Both the position numbers and the translations under genes were made by a program. Of a stretch of DNA of 64,000 nucleotides, positions 26,301 through 38,300 are shown piece after piece. This DNA is from Paragorgia papillata (Eukaryota; Cnidaria; Anthozoa; Scleralcyonacea; Coralliidae). Numbering within the stretch: the stretch's first letter is position 1; each line of letters begins with the position of its first letter. The DNA lies in NCBI GenBank assembly GCA_035771165.1, contig JAWNZC010000179.1, positions 2,167,501 to 2,231,500 of the forward strand, read 5' to 3'. The notes beneath the pieces are model-generated. The model did no database searches, was not told the DNA's origin, and was given only the letters and a program-made list of their open reading frames with translations.

Positions 26301-29300
26301 TTTATTTCAAAAAGGAGTTCGGTAACTCCCGAATTTCTTTGCATTAAAACATTTTTTTAAGTTTAAGTAATCAATAGTAAGATTTTTAAAAACTTCTGTA
26401 GATCCAATTTTTTTGAAAAATGAAAAACCACAATTTTTCTTCGATAAATAAATTGCATCTAAAGAATTTTTTCTAAATCTGCCTATTGATTACTTAAACT
26501 TAAATGTTTTAATGCAAAAAAAATTTGGGGTCACCGAACTCGTTTTTGAAATAACTTTAAATGTAAATTTACGGCCATTTTGAAACGTCATTGTTGTCAT
26601 AGCAACGGCTGAAATACTTTATCTGTTAACAGTATTTGATGCCTTGAACGTTATTCTATGCATAACATTAGTTTCACTCTTTCTTCAAATATTCATGAGC
26701 AGTTTCTGAGGTTGAAACTTGCATTTTTTAAATTTTTGAAGAAACAGTAGGGAGCCACCTTAAATCTGAAACTCCGAATTGCCTTATTGTACGAGTAACG
26801 GGTAAAATGTGTTTTCCGATGCTTGAATTAAAAACATCAATCTGTACCATCTGCGACATGTGCATCGACCTGCATGGCGCTGAGTCAGAAAGGGGGATGC
26901 GACACAGTGGAAGTAACTTGTAATTTGAATAATATGAGACCAAATGGATGACATAGATTACTTGATCGTGAACACCGAATGCATACGCAATCCGATGGCT
27001 GAGATATATAAGTTGACAATGTTTAACTATCGGTAAGCATCTGATGCACCTATGGTTATATTGGACATGTATGACTGACATACAATCAGTTACAAAATAC
27101 CTTGGGACACTTCGTGTTTGTAGGTTAACTTAATACATTTTACATTTTTTCTCGTGATAGAGTTTATCCCTCCCTCCCCCTCCCTTTACAATGTTGACTA
27201 GGAAATAAGGGACGCTGTGAACGTGAAAATGAGGGCTTAAATAGTCACCAACATTGAACAGGGAGGCCGGGGGAACATAAAAACGGAAAATGTTGCTTTT
27301 TAAGTTGAGGTGTCCCAACACTTTTGTCACGATTGTAGCTCTAATGTAGTGTTAAACCTGTAATGTACAATATGCGTGTCTTACTCGTAATGTCAAGTTA
27401 ACTTTATAACTAATCAAGAACTTCACAACTTCTATTTGATTGTTCTCAACTGCATCAAACTGTAACGAGAAAGAAAAACAACAAAAACATTAGAAACAAT
27501 AAAAACCAATAGGCAATTATAACTTCTTACAACCTCGTCCCCAGGGCGTTTGAGGAAGGAAGCGAGCAGGCCGATCAAACGCCCGGGCAAAGGCTGGCAT
27601 CACGTGAGAATATGTTATTTACCGGCTGGGAGGTCCGTATAGAAAAATATTTGCCCAAGGTCTTAAAAAAGGCCCAAGGTCTTAAAAAAGGCCCGAGGCC
27701 GAGGGACATTTTTGAGACCGAGGGCAAATATTTTTCTATACGGACCGACCAAAACGGTAAATAACATATTTATTTTTTTGTTACATAATTAGAGAAATTA
27801 ACATAATTGAATAAAGTTGCGTAATCGAGATGACATTCACGTGATATTCAAAAGTCCAAAGTTTATCGTTCGAGAGTAAACAACTGCCGACATGCAGTCT
27901 TACAGGGAAACTTGGAACCTTTTTTGTCATAAAAAAACATTCAAAACTCGAAGATCTAGTTACGAAGGGAAGTCAAAATGCAGTCCAAGTGTTTTTAAAG
28001 TTTAGTTGATAAAGATCATCGTCATTCTTCTTCGTCGCTTGCTCGTTTTTGGCTGTTCGCTTGCATGGAAAGTCGCTTTCAATATTTGGCTGACTGCATG
28101 AAAATTGAAAGTGTGGTCCTCAAGTTTGAAGACGAAAATGCTTGTCAGTAAGCCATTTGTAATTTCAAGTTTCAAGGACATGAGACGATGAGGTTGGCAT
28201 GTGGAAAATGTTTGGTTAAAAGGTAAAAGACTTAAAGCTTGTAGTGGTTTTGTTGAGTATAGCGGTTGGATAACAGAAGAAAGACAGTTTAGTGTCGAAA
28301 GGTTTCACTGGGCTTTTCTATCTTAATCTCGTGGTATGATTTTATATATATATATATATATATAGTTTCATTTAGTGATTCAAAATACTGTGTTCACAAG
28401 TTTATGTATGTTTTTCCTACCGTTTTAAACTGTTTTCTTTATAAATGTCAACTCGTAAATTTTGCTTTCAGTTTTCCCAGCGTTTTTTTTTAAATTCGCT
28501 GTTTACACATGAAGTTGTCAAAACCATTTGGATAATAAAACTCATTTGTATCCCCGTAGCTCTCTGTTGAATTTAATTTTTTCTGTGGCAAGCGAAATAG
28601 TTATGAAAATCGGTCAATTTTAAATGAATTTTAAAATTAAATTTAGGATTCCGTGACCGTGGTCAGATATCGTAAAAAACTGCCCGCTCACGCAGCCAAT
28701 CAAATTGCAGCATTACCTAGGATTCCGCCCGCTCACGACTAATAAAAAAATAATCCAATATATTTGGAAAATTTTCCCGCCAGATTGACCACTGGGCTTC
28801 CGGTATATGTACGTCAGCTTAAATATTTGAATGAACTGAATCATTAAATAAGCCGTTGTACAAGTCAATACAATTTATTGTCTCTACGAGAAATCCAACA
28901 TGCTAAAATAGCTCAAAATAACCTTAACACACTGAAATAAACAAAATACACTTGCCTGGGTTGTTGTTTGTGGCGAATTTGCGATGATATGTTGGTTTGA
29001 AGAGTTTCGTGATTGCTGCAGACCAACCCGTAATAATAATATTGACGGGTTGTTATTCTGGAGCAATCACGAAACTTAACCAACATATCGCAAACTCACC
29101 ACAAACAACCCAGGCAAGTGTATTTGTTTATTTCAGTGTGTTAAGGTTATTCGAGCTATTTTAGCATGTTGGATTTCTCGTAGAAACAATAAATTGTGTT
29201 GACTTGTACGGCTTATTTAATGAATGCAGACCGGAAGCCCGGTGGTCAATCTGGTGGGAAAATTTCCGTTGAAATCGTGTGTTCTCATTGGCTGAGAAGC

Positions 29301-32300
29301 GTCACGTGCCGGTCGATTATTTTCCGTAATCGACCGCGGTCGATTACACGGGTTTTGCAAGCCATTTTCTTTACACAAGAACAACGAAATAAAACCACAA
29401 CAATTTTGTGGATTCAATAATCTAAGGACTAAATCATGTACGAATCGCACGATGAGCAATCTGGAAGTGAGTTTTAGGATTCCGAAAGCGATAACAAGAG
29501 CAACAACACTGAAAACGATGCGTTTATGTCACACGCTCGAGGTCACACTAAGTACGTATCAGGTAAGTTGTTTCAAAAAGCCATATAATAAACTTCTTAT
29601 TAACCTCGCATGTCCGCTCGGTCATTACAGAAAATACAGACCTCGGCCTTTTATGTGCAAGTCAAGTATGAGTCAGACGATGAGTAATCTGAAAGTAATT
29701 TTTAAGATCCCGAAAGCAATAACAACCGAAGAACAACACTGAAAATCACGAGTTTATGTCACGGCAGTCACACAATACGTATGCAAGGTATGTTGTTTAA
29801 AGTGCCAATGCAGCGAAATTTCACCTCAGTTTTTTATGATTGCAATTGAAAGAACACTTAAAATGACAACGTAACATCTTTCGTAGAATTTCGCTTCCTT
29901 GCTTCATTCTTGAAATATTCAGGTTTGTTTGATATGCAAATGTCATACTTATGACATCACACTGCATAATGACTTTTTGAAATAGCATCAATTTTAGGAT
30001 AGTCCAAATATTTTACACCCAGCTACACACGTTTAGCGACCAGTCATGGCTACATACATGCAAGTGCAAATTTTTATCAAGTACTTTCGATAAGCACTCT
30101 CAAAGAAAATCATACTTTTCTAAAAAGTCATTATGCAGTGTGATGTCATAAGTATGACATTTGCATATCAAACAAACCTGAATATCTCAAGAATGAAGCA
30201 AGGAAGCGAAATTCTACGAAAGATGTTACGTTGTCATTTAAGTGTTCTTTCAAATGCAATCATAAAAAACTGGAGTGAAATTTCGCTGCATTGGCACTTT
30301 AACATAGAGTGCGGTCATTACGAGAAAATTATTAGGGACTTTAAGATTCAGACAACGCACTACGGCTACGGTAGAAAGTTTAACAGTGGTATTAAATGGT
30401 GGTGCATTTATATACATTCAAATTTCAAGATACATAATCGCACGGACTCGTTTTGTTCTTAAATGTTTGAAGAAAAACAGTTGTTCAATCTATGTTAGTC
30501 GCGAGAGTAAGGTTAAGCTTTCCCAAGGCTTCTGTAGTGATTCAGGTTCCGCGTTGTCTTTACAACGTAAAAATGCTTTTTCTAGGTTGTTAACAGAGCC
30601 ACGACGGCATGAAAATTACTCTTGGGACCGTCATTTGCAAAAGCTCTTTGAATTTGACATAAAATTATATTGTTCAAACACGTTGCCGTAGTCGTAGTCG
30701 TTGTGTTTTCTTAAAGTCCCTAATATCAGACTGAGGTCTTGACAGTACGGTCCAAGCCCGCAAGGCGAGGTTCCTACATAAAAGACCGAGGTCTGATATT
30801 TTCCGTAATGACCAAGCAGTCGACGTTAATAAGAGGTTTATTATATTTACAGGAGGGCCACTTTAAACAACATACCTTGCATACGTATAGTGTGACTGCC
30901 GTGACATAAATTCGTGATTTTCAATGTTGTTCTTCGGTTGTTATTGCCTTCGGGGTCTTAAAATTTACTTTCAGATTGCTCATCATCTGACTCATAAATG
31001 ATTTATATTGCTTAGGTTATTGTACTCATTAATTATTTTTTTAATTTTCATGTAGCGGTTTACCTACCAATGGAGGTCGCAGTTTACAGTCTAACGACGA
31101 CAAATTACCACCAAGCTAAAATAAAAGACATAAGGACTTATCATCAATTTTTCATGTACACAGCCAGAAATCTCACAGGCTTGTCACAACTTGCGGGTTG
31201 TGCAGGTTTGCTGCAGGTTGTTAGCAAGTTGCAGCAAGTCCCATCAGGCTTTAAAGGGTATTGGCAATAAAAATTGAGGTTTGTCTCATTTGAAAGAACT
31301 CGTCAAATGGTATAAGAAGACCTTTTACAATTCTTCCGTATCTGTTTTGGTTTTGGAAATATTTCGACTAAAGACAGCGTGCTGTCCGCCATCTTGTTGT
31401 AATATTCGGTCTAATTAACTAGGAAATTGGTGACGTCACAACCAGGGTGAACCTAATGAAACTACTCCGTGGGTGACCAATTTAAAATGGAAATAGCGCA
31501 ACAAAATCGAGTTTCTAGCTCATAAAGTCATAAGGTTGGCAATTCCAAGATGGCGGACAGCATGCTGTCTTTGGTCGAAATATTTCCAAAACCAAAACAG
31601 ATACGGGAAAATTGTAAAAGGTCTTCTTATACCATTTGACGAGATCTTTCAAATGAGACAAACTTAATTTTTATTGCCAACACCCTTTCACAGGCCTGCG
31701 GCAACAGACCTGTTGCAACTTGTCGCCCACAGAGCCGTAGCAATTTGTTGAAACATTCCGCAACAAGCCTATTGATGACAAAGAATAACAGGCTTGGTAA
31801 AACAAGAAAAATACCAAAATATATATGAAGATAAACTTTTTGTTTTAATTTTGTAACAAACATATCATTTTCTAACAGTGCAAAAAGAAAAATCGAATTC
31901 ACCTTTCAAGACGTTTTTTTTTGTGTCAAAAATATTTTCTATTTATTTTAACGCGTTTTGAATTTAATTATGGGATTGTCAATTATGGGATGACTACCAT
32001 GCGATCGTTTAAAAAATGACCAAAACTGAATTTCAAAAATCTCCAACACATTTTTGTAGGCGGGTATTTAGTTAGCAACACACGAAAATTTAGCAAAGTT
32101 GTAAAGTTGTAACTTTTCAAAAACACAATTTTGGTGAAGAAATTGACCGAAACGGCCAAAAGGTGAATATAATTTTTTTGTGCACTGATAGAAATTTATT
32201 TATTTGTATAGGTAATCGCATGGGGCCGAGGAAAATTAAGATTTAATCACGAGTGTTTTCAAAATTTTACAAAATTGCCCGAGTCACGAAGTGACGAGGG

Positions 32301-35300
32301 TAATTTGTAAGATTTTGAGAACCCATGAGAACCCACGATAACCCATGCGATTATGTGTTAATAATATAGTGGGCAAAATTATTCAAGAGCTATATTATGT
32401 CCAGAAAATGTCGAATCACGGTTGGTGCTCGACAACATTCCAAATTTCCCTGCTCTATCACTGTGCCTGTAGCTTTCTTTTTATAAACACAGGCAAAAGT
32501 TCGTAAATTTTCTAGTGTATTCATTTTCACTAATACTTTATGCTCCTTCAATAGTTTAAACTAGTTCAAAGTAAACAAAAAAGCATTTTCAGACCGAAAA
32601 ACCTTGCAGATTTGTTGAAAAAAGGTCAGTCCTCTGAGGTTCCACCAAGTAACCAAGCGACCAATCACATCCAAGAACTGCTGATCAAATAACCAATCAA
32701 GTGCAACTCTTCATTAGCCAATCATATTCGAGTAATTTTGCCCTCTATATTATTAGTTACAAAATTTCTTCATGTTTTGAGATTTTTTCCTATTGTTACC
32801 TTTAAAAGGTAATGGCAACAAAAATCAAAATTTCTAATGTCTAATGTCTGAAGTTCATTTATTTCCAATTCATAAATTTCTAAAGTTCATAAATCTATGA
32901 ACATACTTACTAATGTAATCCAGGTTACTGGAACAATTTTTTGATAATCGTATTATCCGCCACTTTGTTTCAATACTGTGGCTAATTAACTTGAAAGTTA
33001 GTGACATCACAAGTTAGGATAAATAAATAAATATTATAAAACTACACTTTGCTAATAGCCGAGTGCTTTCCATGCTTTTCAAAGTGTTGTAGTGCAATGG
33101 TGTGGAAACGACATTCACCAAAAGCAAATTTCAGACCTGCATACGTATTGGTATATTAAACTAAGTAAAGATTTTGCTTTACCCAGCTTGTGACGTCAGA
33201 TGCATATCAAAAAATTGTCCAAGATGGCGGATGACAAGATAGTTTGTTTTTGTCGAAATTACCGATGTTGTTGTTGACAAAAATCGTTCATATTCCCCGA
33301 GCCCGGGCGTAGGGCCGAAGGCCCGGTGAGTGTGCTAATCTCGGCCTGCGTGGACACCATTTACACGCGAAATTACACGCGAGATGAATACCTGAAAGTA
33401 ATTCTGAAACCTGTTTATATATATATATATGTTAACAAATCCACAACTTGTGCAGTTCGGACAGCAGGGTACTGGTAACTAATCTGTTAAATTATTCAAG
33501 TTATTTAAATTTACGTCAGCAAATTATAAGTTCGGTTGGATTACGAAATAACTTTTCAACGATCATGACATGAAAGAAATCTTTGCCAGAAAAAAAATTT
33601 TCCAGCTAAAATGTACATTATTATTACACAGGAAAAAGACCAAAGAAAGAAGGCTAAGAAGAGATGTGGCAGCGAGAAAAGGCAACAATATTAAATACGA
33701 CTTAAAAAACCACTGAAAAAACCTAAAAATTACGATAAAGACCGAAAACGATGCCGACCGAAATGTAACTCAAAGAACAAGGATGTGTCCCGAAACTGTT
33801 CAAAGCCGGTAAAGAATTCTGCTCTGGTGTATTCTACTTAACTCGAGAGGGAACGATGAAGAAATTTTGAAACAAACGGCTTTTTAGATCTTGGAGAGAA
33901 CGGAATGATGCCTGGTCATTTTTTCTCAACACCGAAAAAAGTAAGAAAAACAATCTGAAAAGAGTATAAACTGAATTAGCAGTGTTTGTGGTGACAAAAG
34001 CAGAGGAACGTTTAACGGTAGGAGATTCGTATTTACCAGTTTAGCGAGTTAAAACGGAAGAAATCTTGAAAATGAAAATCAATAGAAATAATATCTTGTC
34101 TAGAGTTGTCTTTGGACGCTAGGACGTGGCAGTGTCTTTTTTTGGCCACTATTATCTATTTTGAATGAAAATTTGTCATTTGGTTCATCTCGTCGTTTTT
34201 CTTTTAATATTGACTATGCACGCTCTTTCGGTGTGTCAATATATCACTAATATACAGATGAACTTTGCCAATTAATTTTCTGGGATGTTTTTCTACATTT
34301 TCAAGTGAAAATTTTTCAGGCTGTTAATTTTACTATTACGTATTAAGACCCCGTTTACACGATGCCGGTACAATTTGAAAACGGAACAAAATCATACCGT
34401 TTAGGCCTTGCGTTTACACGATACCGGCACAAAAATTACATGAAAACGGCACAAAATGAAGACGGGTTCCTTGACGGCATGAAATGAAAACGGAACACTA
34501 CCGGTATCGTGTAAACGCCCGTGCCGTAACAGTTTGATGACGGTAATCAGTCACGATATATACGACCACAATATTCGGGTCAGCAGTATTCACAAAGTCT
34601 TCTCAATTCTCATTGGAAGAGAATAGTCACATGCTAATCCGTCATTATATTATACCGGCACCGTGTAAACGCAAGACTTTTTGGGCTGTATTTACACACC
34701 GGCATGATTTTATTCCGTTTCCAAATTGTACCGGCATCGTGTAAACGAGGTCTAAAAGTAATAGAATAATTTTATAACCAGAGCGGATTTTAAGTTTTTC
34801 TTGAACGTTCAAGGTTGGGGTTGTGTGTTTATTATTAATACAACAAAAAAAACAGGAAAGGGAGGGGGGATGGTTACAAAAATGCATATAAAGCGGACGG
34901 GTTCATGTATTTCTAGTATGTTTATTAATCAGAACATTGATTTTTGTTGCCATTACTCTGTAACGGCGCTGGTTCTTTAGACTGTGTTTTTCAAATTTCA
35001 CAGAGAAAAAAAAAGAAAATTCGTTTACCTAACATCGATTTACCAAATTGCAATACACCGCTCACCTTGTATAAAACGTATAAAGCTTGCACATGACCAT
35101 GGGCTGCGGCAGTGTGTACAGCTGTCTTGTGGTTCTCCTGAGGGATAGTACTATTGACGTTACAACTAGCAGCTAGCGCCAAAATCTGAGGAACATCGCC
35201 ATGTTTTGCAGCAAAAAATAACTTCCTAGGCGACGAACGAGACCTCTTTCCTTGGCTATGGCTATGGCTAAAAAAACAAACAAACAAAAACAGTAAAGTA

Positions 35301-38300
35301 GATAAATACGCAAAGGTAAAACCTTTACTTAACAATTATTCGCCTGCGGCTCGGATTAAAATTAGCCAGAATCGGGTCAAAAACATATTTATTTCGCGAA
35401 TATCAACTATTTTATTATCACCATCACCATCACCATCATTATTATTATTATTATATTTAATGATATTTTGACACGGTAACTTATCAACCAAGTTTATCTA
35501 AATATTAAAAAAGTTTAACATAAAAAGGTTGTTTTTCATAAGGCCGTGTGTTCTTTTACAAATATAAATCATACAATTAACTAGTATTGCAAATAATATA
35601 AACTACTATAAAAGATAAGAAAAAAAGTTTAAATACTACGACTATATTTAAAGACATTATTTAAGTTAGAGATCTGGAAGTATAAAAATCAGCTAACTTA
35701 TTTACATCATTTAAAATACTGGTACGCATACATCTAGGTTGATTATTCCAAATCTTAGCACCGGCATATAGCCGAAACTCCTCTTCAAAGAATTAGTTTT
35801 TGGTTTTGGGGGCACCATTGTTATTTAAGAAATAAAAAACGTGTCCCGTGCGATTATCGAGTTTTATTATATGACACAAGTTACTTCCGTTGAAATCGTG
35901 TGTTCTCATTGGCTGAGACGCGTCACGTGCCGGTCGAATAATTTTCCCGGTCGATTACGGATTTTGGCAGACATGTTGTTTGCAACTAAACGACGAAAGA
36001 AAACCGCAAAAATTTTGTGAATTCAATAACCTGAGGACTAAATTATGTATGAGTGGGACGATGAGCAATCTGGCAGTGAGTTTTAGGATTCCGAAAGCGA
36101 TGACAACAAGAGCAACAACATTGAAAACGACGAGTCTATGTCACACGCTCGAGGTCACACTATTGACAAGGTAATGTAAGATGTGTTGTTTCAAAATGCC
36201 ATAATAAACCTCTTATTAACCTCGTCCGCTTGGTCATTACGGAAAAATATCAGACCGAGGTCTTGACAGTACAGACCGAGCCCGCCTACGGGGGCTAGGA
36301 AAACATTCTGCTGTGTTAATTACGTGATTAGAGATATATCCAAGTAATTGTTGACTTTCGTTGATGATTAAATCCACATAGAATTAATCAAAAACGACAA
36401 AATCGCCGCGAAGTATCTCGTGGGCCGTGCCGTTATGGAGTTATAATGGCACGCTTGTTTGACTCAATAGCCAATCAGAGTGCGTGTTGTCGTTCATTTA
36501 CCTCCGGTTATTTTATAAATTATAATATGGCTCTGTCACGTGAGCGGTCTTAACGCGACTTTCCAACGATTTAATTTCATGTTCCTGAGCGGTCTTTGCA
36601 CACTGGTGAAAGACCGGTCATTACAGAAATTAAAAAATAAAATAAAAAAAATTAAGCAAGGCAAGCTAACTTGGTGTTCAGATATCGTGAAAATACGTTT
36701 ATCGCGGTTATCTCAGTTTGCTGCTCGTATTATCGACATTCAAGTAAAACTAAAAAGCATTGGCCATATAATAAAAACCTAATTAACCTCGCTTGGTCGG
36801 TCTTTACGACAAAAATTAACACCCCCCCCCCCCCCCCCCCATCACCCCTGAAAGATGGCGGGCGGGATAATTTTGCCGTAAAGATCCCCGCTCAGTCGAT
36901 AACTTTTTTTTTTTTAATTTTTAAAAAATTATATACCTCAGCTGTAAAATGTTCAACCAAAGAGCAAGATTTGTAGAATAGAATAAAATAGAATAGAATA
37001 GAATAGAATAGAATAGAATAGAATAGAATAGAATAGAATAGAATAGAATAGAATAGAATAGAACAGAATAGAATAGAATAGAATAGAATAGAATAGAATA
37101 GAATAGAATAGAATAGAATAGAATAGAATAGTGCTGGAAAATGTCCGGCAGCGCCGCTGCCAGGAAATTTTTTGTAAAAGTTGTTCGCAGGAAATTTTTT
37201 GTATCTTGCAGGAAATATTTGTCAGTTTTTTTAATCCAAGTCAAAGTTTAAAGATAAATTTCCTATTCTTCAAAAAATCGAAAAGCGTCACGGTCACACA
37301 ATTTTGATGGGCATCACTTTTGATCGAATATCAAGTTTCATATTCGATGACCCATCTTTCTATATTCTTGCCAAACCCAGCGGCGATTTGTAAACAATTC
37401 GAAAGTGTTTTGAAGGATTATTACATGACCTTAACCTGTTTAAGTTTCGTATATCCTTGCGCAAATGACGCAACGATTTGTTTTAGAAAACAATGAAATA
37501 TTTATCATTTCAGCATAGTGTTGCTGTTGCAGGCTGCAGCTGTCATTGTAAATTTGCAAGAATGCAAGCTGCTTTTATCTTATTCAACTGTTTCAGCATT
37601 TCGAATTTTGACGCTAGTACTTGTATTACGTAGTATTCAATTGAAAAAGTGCGCTATTTCAAAGCATGTATAGATACCACATTCACACCCTAGTTCATGC
37701 CTTCATCACCACTAAACTTGACAACTGCAAGTCGCTATTATGTGGCATCACGGAATTTTTACTCGATCGTCTTCAAAGTGTTCAGAACTCTGCAGCACGA
37801 CTTATAACACGTTCTAAGAAATATGACCATATAACCCCAGTGCTTATAAACCTGCATTGGTTACCTGTCAGGCAACGAATTATATTTAAATTACTACTCC
37901 TGACCTATAAGGCTTTACATGGCTTGACACCTGGCTATATTAGTGACATGCTAGAGACCTATAAGCCCATTAGAGAATTACGATCATCTACACGTCTGCT
38001 CTTAAGAACTCCACCTGCAAGATTAGTCCGCTATGGAGAACGTTCATTTCAATATATCGCACCCAGGTTGTGGAATTCATTGCCTGAGGATATTCGTCGT
38101 TGTGAATCTATAACCAGTTTCAAGACGAACATAAAAACGCATCTTTTTAATCAGGCCTACAATTTAGTTTAGTTCTTTATCAACTTTTCTTACCTTTTCA
38201 CGATTTTTAGAACGTTTTGAATTTTAAACATTATTTATCTTTAAACATTATTTAGCTATATATATTTCTTAAGTCTTCTCATTTAAAATTGTAAAGCGCC

